The position numbers were made by a program, and so were the translations under genes. Positions 27,503 to 36,196 of a stretch of 64,000 nucleotides of DNA are shown here, one piece after another (the first letter of the stretch is position 1; each line of letters begins with the position of its first letter). Source of the DNA: Bacillota bacterium (GTDB lineage Bacteria; Bacillota; Clostridia; Lachnospirales; Lachnospiraceae). The notes under the pieces were generated by a model. It did not search any database, had not been told where the DNA came from, and saw only the letters and a program-made list of their open reading frames with translations. The stretch covers positions 25,538 through 89,537 of the forward strand of contig JAFAFU010000070.1 of the NCBI GenBank assembly GCA_023423335.1. The letters are read 5' to 3'.

Positions 27503-28174
27503 ATGAATGAAATAATCAGAATGAAAAATATAAATAAATCTTATCTCATGGGTGAGGAAAGTTTACATGTACTCAAGGATATTAGTCTTACAGTTGAAAA
27601 AGGCGATTACTTAACCATACTTGGTCCTTCGGGTTCAGGGAAGACAACATTAATGAATATTTTAGGGTGCATGGATACTCTGGACAGCGGAACATATCAA
27701 TTTGAGGATATGGAGGTGGATAAGTGCAGTAATAAGGAATTGTCATGGATTAGGAACCAGAAAATCGGATTTATTTTTCAAAAATATAATCTGATATCTC
27801 AATACACAGCAATACAAAATATTATTATGCCTTTACTTGTACGAGGAATGAGCAGAGACGAAGCACTAAAAAAAGCAGATGAAACTATTAGTCTTGTTGG
27901 TTTATCTGACAGAGTACTTCATAAGCCAAATGAACTTTCCGGAGGACAGCAGCAAAGAGTAGCCATTGCCCGTGCCTTAGTAACAGAGCCTGCTTTACTG
28001 CTGGCAGATGAGCCGACCGGTTCTTTGGATTCTGCTACCGGCAAAGATATACTGTCACTTTTTCAGAAACTGAATGACAATGGCAACACCATAATAGTGA
28101 TTAGCCATGACAGTCAAGTAGCACAGCATAGTAAACGAGTGATATCCATATTTGATGGGAAAATGGTTGTATAA
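27503..28174 (+). CDS. MacB/LolD-type ABC transporter ATP-binding protein
   Basis: 223 residues. Walker [11 protein letters not shown]-loop FQKYNL, ABC signature [15 protein letters not shown], Walker [13 protein letters not shown] and the switch histidine in ISHD are all present. The MacB/LolD/SalX type is indicated by the short length and the LDSATG stretch. It powers the permease at 25573. Ribosome binding site AAAGGGGGG. Last gene of the cassette; a terminator lies at 28313. Confidence 0.95.
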   Translation: MNEIIRMKNINKSYLMGEESLHVLKDISLTVEKGDYLTILGPSGSGKTTLMNILGCMDTLDSGTYQFEDMEVDKCSNKELSWIRNQKIGFIFQKYNLISQYTAIQNIIMPLLVRGMSRDEALKKADETISLVGLSDRVLHKPNELSGGQQQRVAIARALVTEPALLLADEPTGSLDSATGKDILSLFQKLNDNGNTIIVISHDSQVAQHSKRVISIFDGKMVV

Positions 28175-28218
28175 ATAACGGTAATGGGTGAAGAGTGAAA
28201 GAAAAATCACTTTCACTC

Positions 28219-28292
28219 GGAAAGAACCCGCAAAGCGGCTTCTTTCATCAGATTTTGTGATGGTACAAAGCGCCATCATGGAGGTATATATG
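28219..28292 (+). repeat. 71-base leader element, copy A
   Basis: From GGAAAGAACCCGC to the base before ATG 28290, this matches 41057-41127 without gaps, about 62 of 71 positions identical. It contains two small hairpins (GAACCCGC-AAA-GCGGCTTC and TGATGG...CCATCA), then TGGAGGTA and an ATG. Copy B precedes sufD. Here the ATG opens only a 32-codon frame that runs into a terminator, so the gene it served may be lost, or the element is mobile or regulatory. Confidence 0.7.
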
Positions 28293-28312
28293 AATCATAA
28301 TATAATAAATAT

Positions 28313-28335
28313 CCGCTGGCTAAGCCAGCGGTTTT
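28313..28335 (+). terminator. Terminator of the MacAB-like cassette
   Basis: CCGCTGGC-TAA-GCCAGCGG followed by TTTTC: a perfect 8-bp GC-rich stem with T-run. Confidence 0.85.
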
Positions 28336-28424
28336 CATGTGTGAACATAATTTTTGGTTACCGGGTGTCATTACAGTATATAACATAGAGTATCGGTAAT
28401 ATTGCAATTCCTTTTTTAACCGGC

Positions 28425-29009
28425 TTATAAATTATTATAACTGTTGAAATGCTTCAGCACCGTACCTTTGATCACCTGACTGAGGGACACCGCCAGAGCA
28501 ATCTTGATAAGGTCAAAAACGACAAAGGGATATACGCAAAGCGTCAGAGCCTTTTGGAAGCTTGTTTCTGCGGAGACGGAAAACCATAAGGAGCCCAGTG
28601 CATAGCAGAAAAGCAGTGCAACGATCATTCCGGCAGACAATGCGGCGATTTTCCATCGTTTGATGTATTTATTGAAGAGCGCCGTTATAAAGGACATAAC
28701 CGGGTATGCCATAATGTAGCCGCCCGTCATTCCGGTAACAACGGAAATACCCCCCTTCATTCCCGCGAATACCGGTAAACCGAAGGCTCCCAGCAGGACA
28801 TAGGCGAGCACCGACAGCAGGGCATACCGGGGCGGAAGCAGGGCACCGATCAGAAAGATGGCAAAAACGGACAGGGTGAAGGGAATCGGCTGTGTCGGGA
28901 TCGTAATCTGCGCCATAACGCAGAGTAATGCGGTGAACATTCCGGTAAGAACCAATCCGGGAGTACTTATTTTTTGTATCTCTTTCGCGGTTGCTTTCAT
29001 ATTTTCCAT
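28425..29009 (-). CDS. bioY: Biotin transporter S component BioY
   Basis: 194 residues of an integral membrane protein with about six segments. BioY signatures are visible: QITIPTQPIPFTLSVFAIFLIGALLPPRYA, and the glycine-rich GGYIMAYPVMSFI. It captures biotin and works with an ECF module (EcfA/EcfT), which is not encoded in this window, or alone. It follows birA with a 92-base gap on the same strand. ATG 29009 is preferred; a second ATG three codons in is possible, neither having a strong ribosome binding site. Confidence 0.92.
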   Translation of the reverse strand: MENMKATAKEIQKISTPGLVLTGMFTALLCVMAQITIPTQPIPFTLSVFAIFLIGALLPPRYALLSVLAYVLLGAFGLPVFAGMKGGISVVTGMTGGYIMAYPVMSFITALFNKYIKRWKIAALSAGMIVALLFCYALGSLWFSVSAETSFQKALTLCVYPFVVFDLIKIALAVSLSQVIKGTVLKHFNSYNNL

Positions 29010-29101
29010 AGGATTTTAATATTCAGGAGGTCCGCCCGGAGGGCAGGAATCCTGTTTCCTTTCTTCATGATTTGATTATGTACGTGTTTAAGTATAACGG
29101 C

Positions 29102-30082
29102 TCAGGCAGGGAGGGGACGAATACTGACTTCGCCGGAGGAAAGCGCCTCCCTCTGCCGGTCCGGATATTCGACGATTAACCTGGCCTGGTCATCAATATC
29201 AATGGCTTTCGCGGGCTTTGTCTCAGTACCCCTTAAAACCAGAAGGTCCTTTCCGATCAGGATGGAGCGGCTGCGATATTCCTCAAGGTATTTCCGGTCC
29301 GTTAAGGAATCCATACATTCTGCCATATTGCTTAAGATCTCTGCCGTAAGGAGCGAGGAGACCGGCATATTCTCCGGCTTATCCTTAAATAGAGAGCCGG
29401 CTACATCCTTAAGCTGTTCCGGGAATTCCGAGGTGGTGATATTGACTCCGATTCCGACAACGGCGTACTCCAATCCCCCGTTCTCAAAATTAATGGAGGC
29501 TTCCGTCAGGATACCGCAGACCTTCTTCCCCTCCACGAAGATATCATTCACCCATTTGATTCCCGCCTTTACTCCGGCAAGCTTCTCGATCGCTTTGGCT
29601 ACAGCCACCGCCGTGCCGGTGGTGATCAGAAGGGAATCCTCCAGATTTAGCTTAGGTCTCAGGATGAGGGAGAGATAGATTCCCGTAGAGCCGGGAGAGT
29701 AGAAGGTCCGTCCCATCCGTCCTCTGCCTTCCGTCTGCTCGCCGGAGATGACAACCGTTCCCTCCGGCGCCCCTTCCGCAGCCTTTGCTTTGGCAAGAAT
29801 ATTCGTTGAAGTGACGCTTTGATGTACATCCAGAATAAATCCGGCGGCTTTTCCCCTCAAATAGGGCCGGATGCTTTCTGCCGACAGAATATCGTTATGG
29901 GTAAGAAGGCAATAACCCTTATTTGTAACGGCAGTGATATTATAGCCCTCCTTCTGAAGCGCCTTAACCGCTTTCCAGATGGAGCTGCGTGTAACATAGA
30001 GACTTTCTGCCATTTTAGCTCCGTTCACGCTGTTACCCCGGTTTTCCTCCAATAGCTTTAACACCTGGCGTTGTAATTCCAT
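29102..30082 (-). CDS. birA: Bifunctional biotin--protein ligase / biotin repressor
   Basis: 326 residues from ATG 30082 (MELQRQVLKLLEE), 9 bases after AAAGGA; an earlier ATG at 30103 is less likely. An N-terminal winged helix (residues 1-60, SLYVTRSSIWKAVKALQKEGY) marks the bifunctional type that represses biotin genes. The ligase core has GRGRMGRTFYSP for biotinyl-5'-AMP binding and KWVNDIFVEGKKVCGILTE. It biotinylates carboxylase carrier proteins. Its neighbour bioY is a typical BirA-controlled uptake gene. Confidence 0.95.
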   Translation of the reverse strand: MELQRQVLKLLEENRGNSVNGAKMAESLYVTRSSIWKAVKALQKEGYNITAVTNKGYCLLTHNDILSAESIRPYLRGKAAGFILDVHQSVTSTNILAKAKAAEGAPEGTVVISGEQTEGRGRMGRTFYSPGSTGIYLSLILRPKLNLEDSLLITTGTAVAVAKAIEKLAGVKAGIKWVNDIFVEGKKVCGILTEASINFENGGLEYAVVGIGVNITTSEFPEQLKDVAGSLFKDKPENMPVSSLLTAEILSNMAECMDSLTDRKYLEEYRSRSILIGKDLLVLRGTETKPAKAIDIDDQARLIVEYPDRQREALSSGEVSIRPLPA

Positions 30083-30113
30083 AGGTACCAATCCTTTAAT
30101 CATATGATTTCTC

Positions 30114-30141
30114 AGTATACCAGATTAGGGGTCATTGTCAA
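30114..30141 (-). promoter_or_regulatory. Promoter of birA
   Basis: Minus strand: TTGACA (30141-30136), 16-base spacer, TATACT (30119-30114). A partial inverted repeat TAGGGT/ACCCCTA straddles the -35; a standard BirA operator was not found. Confidence 0.7.
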
Positions 30142-30190
30142 CCCTATCGAATCAAAGAGTCGACAATTAAATATAAACAAAAAGAGATTA

Positions 30191-30237
30191 GAAAAAGGCA
30201 CCCTCGGACTTCCGGTCAGGAAGTGCAGGAGAGTACC
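30191..30237 (-). terminator. Candidate terminator of the zinc-ribbon protein gene
   Basis: On the minus strand ACTTCC/GGAAGT forms an inner stem, GGTACTC/GGGTGCC an outer one with wobbles, and TTTTTC follows. Confidence 0.5.
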
Positions 30238-30304
30238 AATTCTATCTTAAAACATTCAAAACAGTTGTTTTTCTTAAGACATTTTACTTTGCAGTTTTAT
30301 TTTG

Positions 30305-31327
30305 TCAGCTTTCAATTTCACCGGCTTCGAAATTTGCATTATAATATTCTTCAATCAGACGGTCCAGGTAGGCGGTATTCTGGTCAGGAAATTCTGTCAT
30401 CAGCAAATTCTTAACAGCCTCCGTTTTTCGGATATAGTTCAGCTCTTCCGATAGGGAATCATCGTTCAGGGCTGCCAGATAACCGGCAGTAACATGCTCC
30501 TTCAGCCATTGGTTGATCAGCTCCGTCGACTTCTTCTCCTCAGCCATCAGAAGCTTAAGCTCCCCTGCTTTCTTATTGGTTGACAGGGCGATATAGATGA
30601 AGCCAAGGAATAAGGCGCCCATAACCACGATGGACAGCGGACTGTTTAAGATGGTTAAAACACCGGCAATATTCAAGATCACGAATAGGATACCCAGAAT
30701 ACCGACACCTAAGAATACACTCACAGTAGCGGTATAATCCTTGTATTTCTCGGAGCTTAGGACATAGGCGCCCGGCTCAGGCATTTCCTCAACTTCTTCT
30801 TCCTCCGCTTCCTCTTCCGGTATTTCTTCATTCCAGGAGTCGGTATAAAAGGCTTTCCCCGGTTTCATATGATCCGTATCGCCCGGAAGGGTATTCTCCG
30901 ACGGTTCCTCCTTCATCGCCCCTTCTTTGGCAGGCTTATCCGCTTCTTCGACCGGAGGCTCCGCTTCGGACACCCTGAGGCCGTTTGCATCCTCAGCTGT
31001 CTCCTGATCAGAGGAAGTAAACTTTTGTTCATGCAGATCACGTTCGACAAAATAAAAGGCCTGATACAGCTTCTGGGCTTTTTTGAACAGATCAGAGGGT
31101 ACATATACGATGTATACCTCTAATTCCTCGTTATAGCGGATCACGGATTTTAATTCGGAGTAAGCAAAATACTTAGAGAGCTTCTCAGCGATGCTCTTTG
31201 CCTCGGACTGGAAGAAGGGTATGTATTCCTCCACCTCCGAAAGCTCCTCTACCAGTTCCGCCTTACAATCACTGCAAACGGTATAACCTTCCTGAAACTC
31301 ATTTTTACATTTAGGACACCAAGGCAT
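30305..31327 (-). CDS. Zinc-ribbon membrane protein with DUF2007-like region
   Basis: 340 residues. An N-terminal zinc ribbon (WCPKCKNEF ... CSDCKAEL) is followed by a region like the DUF2007/putative signal-transducing domain (SVIRYNEELEVYIVYVPSDLFKKAQKLYQ), an acidic linker rich in Glu (residues 115-185), two adjacent membrane segments (about 205-255) and a C-terminal cytoplasmic helical tail. Such proteins are common in Lachnospiraceae without known function. It lies just downstream of tyrS on the same strand but probably is its own unit. Start ATG 31327. Confidence 0.7.
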   Translation of the reverse strand: MPWCPKCKNEFQEGYTVCSDCKAELVEELSEVEEYIPFFQSEAKSIAEKLSKYFAYSELKSVIRYNEELEVYIVYVPSDLFKKAQKLYQAFYFVERDLHEQKFTSSDQETAEDANGLRVSEAEPPVEEADKPAKEGAMKEEPSENTLPGDTDHMKPGKAFYTDSWNEEIPEEEAEEEEVEEMPEPGAYVLSSEKYKDYTATVSVFLGVGILGILFVILNIAGVLTILNSPLSIVVMGALFLGFIYIALSTNKKAGELKLLMAEEKKSTELINQWLKEHVTAGYLAALNDDSLSEELNYIRKTEAVKNLLMTEFPDQNTAYLDRLIEEYYNANFEAGEIES

Positions 31328-31440
31328 AATTTCAACTCCATTCTTATATTTTTGGATAGTCGGCCTGTCAGCCGCCAGTAGAAGCTGTTATGAATAATGC
31401 AGGTCAATAAAAGCAGGTATAGTGAGTTAAGAGCAGTCAG

Positions 31441-32670
31441 TTATTCTGCCATGAAACGATGATAAGCCTTCTTGCCTTTTCTTACGAGGAGGGCTCCGTC
31501 GGAATCAAAGTCCCTGACGGTATATACCCGGTCAAAATCCTCCACCTTTACGTCATTTACGGTAACACCGCCCTGCTGGATCGTACGTCTTGCATCAGAA
31601 CGGGAGGCTGCAAGCTTTGCATCGCACATCAAAGTAATGAGGTCAATTCCCTCTGCAAACCTGGCTTCGGGGTAGGTGGTAGTCGGGATATCTTCGGACT
31701 TCATGCCGCCGCCGAATAAGGCTCTGGCTGCTTCCTGTGCCTTTGTGGCTTCTTCTTCTCCATGAACGATTTTGGTGATCTCGAAAGCCAGAACCTCCTT
31801 TGCAAGGTTAATTTCGGCATCCTGTAAGGCACCAAGCCGTCTGACCTCGTCCATCGGCAGGAAGGTTAACAGACCTAAGCATTCCTCAACCTTGACATCC
31901 TCAATATTCCTCCAATATTGGTAGAACTCGTAAGGGCTTGTCTTATTCGGATCCAGCCATACGGCACCCTTCATGGTTTTGCCCATCTTAATTCCTTCGC
32001 TGGTGGTCAGAAGCTTGAAGGTAAGACCGAAGGCCGGCTTCTGCTCCTTCCGGCGGATCAGGTCCACGCCGCCCAGAATATTGGACCACTGGTCATTACC
32101 GCCGAGCTGCAGGGTACAGCCGTATAATTTATTCAGCTTCCAGAAGTCATAGGACTGCATCAGCATGTAGTTAAATTCAAAGAAGGTGAGACCCTTTTCC
32201 ATCCTTTGCTTATAGCAATCAGCGGTAAGCATCTTGTTTACGGAGAAGTGAATGCCGATTTCTCTTAAAAATTCCACATAATTTAAATCCAGAAGCCAGT
32301 CCGCATTGTTGGCGAGGATGGCTCTGTCATTATCAAAATCAATGAATTTCGCCAGCTGCTTATGGAAGCAGTCGGCGTTGTACTGGATCGTTTCCTTCGT
32401 CATCAGGGTACGCATATCAGATTTGCCGGTGGGATCACCGATCATGGTCGTGCCGCCGCCAAGTAAGGCAATCGGTTTGTGTCCGGCACGCTGCATGTGC
32501 ATCATTGCCATAACGGTAAGGAAATGTCCGGCAGTCAAGCTGTCAGCAGTAGCGTCAAAGCCTATATAAAAGGTAACGGATTCCTTCCCCAGTATTTCTT
32601 TAATTTCTTCATGGGTACTTTGTTCGATAAACCCACGTTCTTGTAATATGTCATATACATTCGTTGACAT
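31441..32670 (-). CDS. tyrS: Tyrosyl-tRNA synthetase
   Basis: 409 residues, class I synthetase charging tRNA-Tyr. The HIGH-type motif is in [15 protein letters not shown], tyrosine-binding residues in MLMQSYDF and GGNDQWSNI, the KMSKS-type loop is KMGKT, and an S4-like C-terminal domain follows ([18 protein letters not shown]). Start ATG with GGAGG 7 bases upstream. No T-box leader (no AGGGTGG-type antiterminator bulge) was found in the 5' region, unusual for a Firmicute tyrS, so control may be at the promoter only. Confidence 0.96.
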   Translation of the reverse strand: MSTNVYDILQERGFIEQSTHEEIKEILGKESVTFYIGFDATADSLTAGHFLTVMAMMHMQRAGHKPIALLGGGTTMIGDPTGKSDMRTLMTKETIQYNADCFHKQLAKFIDFDNDRAILANNADWLLDLNYVEFLREIGIHFSVNKMLTADCYKQRMEKGLTFFEFNYMLMQSYDFWKLNKLYGCTLQLGGNDQWSNILGGVDLIRRKEQKPAFGLTFKLLTTSEGIKMGKTMKGAVWLDPNKTSPYEFYQYWRNIEDVKVEECLGLLTFLPMDEVRRLGALQDAEINLAKEVLAFEITKIVHGEEEATKAQEAARALFGGGMKSEDIPTTTYPEARFAEGIDLITLMCDAKLAASRSDARRTIQQGGVTVNDVKVEDFDRVYTVRDFDSDGALLVRKGKKAYHRFMAE

Positions 32671-32712
32671 CGGTTTTCCTCCTTGTAATAACGGTCTTAA
32701 TTAACTAAAGAC

Positions 32713-32741
32713 ATTATAAATGAAAACATTTTATTTTTCAA
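32713..32741 (-). promoter_or_regulatory. Promoter of tyrS
   Basis: Minus strand: TTGAAA (32741-32736), 17-base spacer, TATAAT (32718-32713). The transcript would start about 36 bases before the tyrS start codon, leaving no space for a T-box. Confidence 0.7.
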
Positions 32742-32769
32742 TGCCATTGCTTCTACTATTTTCCGGGGT

Positions 32770-32825
32770 ATCACATTACAGTTGTGATTCGTAAGATATG
32801 ACATTTGTCATGGTCAGATTATAAC
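32770..32825 (+). promoter_or_regulatory. Promoter and palindromes upstream of the LiaRS-like ABC operon
   Basis: Candidate promoter ATGACA (32798-32803), 16-base spacer, TATAAC (32820-32825). The -35 forms the left arm of the perfect palindrome ATGACA-TT-TGTCAT (32798-32811); another inverted repeat, ATCAC...GTGAT, is at 32770-32788. Both are candidate sites for the response regulator encoded at 37575. The remaining leader to 32977 has no gene. Confidence 0.5.
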
Positions 32826-32977
32826 AGCAGTAACTTCCATATTAATGCCGGAACGTTTATGATGATACCATGGAACTTACGAAGAGGCGCTGTTGTATCA
32901 TACCGCTTAGGAAAATAAGAGGCCGGTAAAATGAGCCGGTGCTGTTCGGAGTTAAAAATATATGGAGGGGATATACA

Positions 32978-33922
32978 ATGTCATATGTTAACATCCAAAA
33001 TTTATTAAAGAGATATGGCGAGCTCTGTGCCGTAGATAACTTAAGCTTCTCAGTGGAGAAGGGAGAGATCTATGGTCTTCTGGGACCGAATGGCGCCGGT
33101 AAGAGTACCACCTTAAGCGTACTTACGACTCTGGTGGACTTTGATAAGGGAGAGATCAGCGTGGACGGAATGGATATCCGGAAGGATAAGATGAAGATTA
33201 AGAGGCTGATCGGTATGGTGCCGCAGGACATTGCGGTGTACGACCACCTGAATTCACTGGAAAATGTAAAGTTTTTCGCCTCCCTGTATGGTCTTCGCGG
33301 AAAACACCTGAACGACATGGCGGCGGAAGCCCTGGAATTCGTCGGATTGTCAGATAAATATAAAATGCATCCGAAGCAAATGTCCGGAGGTATGAGAAGA
33401 AGGCTGAATATCGCCTGCGGGATTGCCCATGAACCCCAGTTGATCGTCATGGATGAGCCGACCGTCGGTGTGGATACCCAGTCCAGGGAACATATACTGA
33501 ACTCCATCCGGTTATTACGGGACAGAGGGGCCACCGTCATCTATACCTCTCATTATATGAATGAGGTGGAAGAGATCTGTGACAGGATTGCGATTATTGA
33601 CCGGGGACACCTGATCGCCAGCGGAAGGAAGGCGGAGCTGGTATCCATGGTAACGGATGTACAGTCCGTATCGATTGAGACCAGATTCCCGTATGGTTTC
33701 CAAACTGAGGAGTTCATCAAACGGCAGAAGCTGCTGCCCGGGATTAAGGGAATTAAGCTGGAGGAAAATATTATCCGGGTAGATATCTCCATAGAACAGG
33801 ATAATATTACGAAAATAATCGAACAATTCATGGCCAATGGTCTCCCGATCATCAGTATTAACTCGGAAGTACCGAATCTGGACACCCTGTTTCTGACCCT
33901 GACCGGTCATGAGCTCAGATAG
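32978..33922 (+). CDS. ABC transporter ATP-binding protein (drug/bacitracin type)
   Basis: 314 residues from ATG 32978, preceded by GGAGGGG (an earlier in-frame start at 32939 has none). Walker A GPNGAGKST, signature MSGGMRRRLNIACG, Walker B LIVMDEPTVGVD and a C-terminal regulatory extension of about 90 residues are typical of DrrA/CcmA-like ABC-2 ATPases. It opens a five-gene operon with two ABC-2 permeases and a two-component pair, a layout of antibiotic export and self-sensing modules. Confidence 0.93.
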   Translation: MSYVNIQNLLKRYGELCAVDNLSFSVEKGEIYGLLGPNGAGKSTTLSVLTTLVDFDKGEISVDGMDIRKDKMKIKRLIGMVPQDIAVYDHLNSLENVKFFASLYGLRGKHLNDMAAEALEFVGLSDKYKMHPKQMSGGMRRRLNIACGIAHEPQLIVMDEPTVGVDTQSREHILNSIRLLRDRGATVIYTSHYMNEVEEICDRIAIIDRGHLIASGRKAELVSMVTDVQSVSIETRFPYGFQTEEFIKRQKLLPGIKGIKLEENIIRVDISIEQDNITKIIEQFMANGLPIISINSEVPNLDTLFLTLTGHELR

Positions 33923-33935
33923 GAGGGAGAGTACC

Positions 33936-35042
33936 ATGCTGCATGTTATAATAAAGGAAACGAAGGATTTTCTCAGAGACAGAGCCAATCTGTTCTTCTT
34001 CCTGATGTTTCCGGTTATTCTGGTCTTTCTGCTCGGTAATCTGCTGCATTCGATGGATAAGGCGGAGGAAGTGATTGGCGATATCAGGGTCCACTACCTG
34101 GTCCGGACCGATAATGAGCTTCATAGGATGGCGGTTGAAGGCTTTATAAAAGCATTGGAGGATGACCGGAACATAAGCTTTCAGCAGACAGCCGATTTAG
34201 AGGCTTCCAAGCTCATGGCCGGCAGGGATGAAATTACGGCAGTGGTCATATTTGCGGGAGAGCCCATGGAAATCAATATTTATGAGGGAACAAACCATAT
34301 CAAGAACAGGACGATCGGCGCCATAATGAACGGCTTCGTCCTGACGAACAAAGCCTTGGGAGCGGTTTTTAAAGCCAATCCCGCTGCCTTGACCGCAGGT
34401 GCCGGCGAACAGCCGGATCTTGTGAAACAGAAGGATCTTGGAGTAAACAGAACGATGCTGGATTATTATGCGGTAACGATGATTGCAATGGTCTGCTTTA
34501 TGAGTGTTATTCTTGGCTCCGGCGCATTTATCGGCGAGAGACAGAATAAGACGATGAACCGGCTGCTGATTGCACCGAAAAACAAGATCAGCCTGTTCTT
34601 CTCAAAGATTCTCGGCATGCTGCCGCAGACCATTCTCCAGATAGCAATCATAATGCTCTGCAGTGTCTTTATCTTTGATGCCAATTACGCATCCTCCCTG
34701 CAGGACAATATCTATCTGTTCTTTATGTTTTTTATTGTCACATTGACGATGATATCCATCGGTGCCGTAGCCGGACTTTTCATAAAGGTGAATCCGATGG
34801 CAGTCATGTTCCCGATTTTATGGGTTATGATGTTCCTCTCAGGTACCTATTCGAAGGAAATCAACATTAGCGGTGTTTCGGATCGTATGCCGATTTATAT
34901 AATCCAGGAGGCTGCCTTTGACCTGACCGTATTCGGGCGCTATGAAAGATGCAATTTTGTAATCGTCATCTGCATCCTGATTACCGTCATCATGCTGTCT
35001 ATCGGGGCATATGCCTTCAGCAGAAAGGAGGAGGAACGATGA
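33936..35042 (+). CDS. ABC-2 type permease
   Basis: 368 residues from ATG 33936 with GGAGGGAG upstream. One N-terminal membrane segment (LFFFLMFPVILVFLLGNLL), an extracytoplasmic region of about 140 residues, and five to six C-terminal segments including GSGAFIGERQNKTMNRLLIAPKN, the ABC-2 coupling-helix region. It overlaps the next permease gene by 4 bases and presumably forms a heterodimer with it. Confidence 0.9.
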   Translation: MLHVIIKETKDFLRDRANLFFFLMFPVILVFLLGNLLHSMDKAEEVIGDIRVHYLVRTDNELHRMAVEGFIKALEDDRNISFQQTADLEASKLMAGRDEITAVVIFAGEPMEINIYEGTNHIKNRTIGAIMNGFVLTNKALGAVFKANPAALTAGAGEQPDLVKQKDLGVNRTMLDYYAVTMIAMVCFMSVILGSGAFIGERQNKTMNRLLIAPKNKISLFFSKILGMLPQTILQIAIIMLCSVFIFDANYASSLQDNIYLFFMFFIVTLTMISIGAVAGLFIKVNPMAVMFPILWVMMFLSGTYSKEINISGVSDRMPIYIIQEAAFDLTVFGRYERCNFVIVICILITVIMLSIGAYAFSRKEEER

Positions 35043-36184
35043 AGAATATATGGCTGCTTACCTTAACAAGCATGAAACGGAACAAGATGTTCCTCTTATT
35101 GTCCGTATTCGGCGGCTTGATCCTGTGCTTTCTGATCAATTCCATGGGAAATCTGTCTGTGGATATCAGACTCTCTCAGGTTGCGGTCGGTGTTATGGAT
35201 CAGGATCAGAGCGAATTATCCCTGGATTTTAAGGAGTATCTGACCGGAGAGCTGGAATTTAAGCTGATGGAGGGTAAGACCTATGAAGAGCTTTCACAGG
35301 AGTTGATTGAGAAGAACATATCAGTTATAATAGAGATACCGGAAGACTTTTATGAGGCTGCGGCATCCGGACGGATGGCGGATATTACGGTGACTTCACT
35401 GGATGATTATGAGAACGCTGCCTTTCTGGAGGCCTACCTGAACAGCTATATGGGAAGTATCCGGCTGTTGTCCGGGCATGCGGAAGGTGTGAAAGAAGAA
35501 TTTGACCGGCTGTTTCAGGATTACAAGCGGGAGGATATTTCGGTTACCCAGTCGGCTGCACAGGAAATAGATAAACAGCTGTTGAAGGAAAAGGAAGGCT
35601 TTAATAATTCCATAGGATTTTACCTGATGCTTGTCTTCGGTTTAAGCATCATCCTTTCCTTTATTGTATTAGAGGATCGGATCTCCGGGGTATTCAACCG
35701 GGTGAAGATTACTCCGGTAAAACCGGTCCAATATATCCTTGGAACCGGTATCTTCGGGATAATAATCTGCCTGCTGGAGATCATTATCTATTGCGGCTAT
35801 ATCCTGATGACAGGGATGGACATTGGGTTCTCCCTGGGATTGTTGGTTTTAATGATGGTGCTGTTTTCTTTGTTTACCGTTTGCTTCGCTATCGTTATTG
35901 CACTGGCGCTTAAAACAAAAACCGCGGTCGGGGCAGTAAGCATGGCCTTTTCCACAATCGGCTGCATTCTTGGCGGGGCATATTTTCCGCTGGATCTGGC
36001 ACCGCAGAGTCTTCAAAATCTGGCGAAGATATTGCCTCAATATTGGTTTATGGATACCTTCCGCATGATACAGCTGGATAATACAGCCAATGTACTACCC
36101 AATATTATAATACTGGCACTGTTTACCTTATTGACTTTCCTGATCGGAGCAGTACTGTTTTCGCAAAACTATAAACACAGTTAG
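35039..36184 (+). CDS. ABC-2 type permease (second)
   Basis: 381 residues from ATG 35039 in an ATGA overlap with the preceding permease; GGAGGAGG precedes it. Same architecture: N-terminal membrane segment, extracytoplasmic domain, then membrane segments with ISGVFNRVKITPVKPVQYILG and GGAYFPLDLAPQSL, an ABC-2 signature. Paired divergent permeases with one ATPase are typical of DrrABC-like and linearmycin-type exporters. Confidence 0.9.
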   Translation: MKNIWLLTLTSMKRNKMFLLLSVFGGLILCFLINSMGNLSVDIRLSQVAVGVMDQDQSELSLDFKEYLTGELEFKLMEGKTYEELSQELIEKNISVIIEIPEDFYEAAASGRMADITVTSLDDYENAAFLEAYLNSYMGSIRLLSGHAEGVKEEFDRLFQDYKREDISVTQSAAQEIDKQLLKEKEGFNNSIGFYLMLVFGLSIILSFIVLEDRISGVFNRVKITPVKPVQYILGTGIFGIIICLLEIIIYCGYILMTGMDIGFSLGLLVLMMVLFSLFTVCFAIVIALALKTKTAVGAVSMAFSTIGCILGGAYFPLDLAPQSLQNLAKILPQYWFMDTFRMIQLDNTANVLPNIIILALFTLLTFLIGAVLFSQNYKHS

Positions 36185-36196
36185 GCGGAGGTTCCC

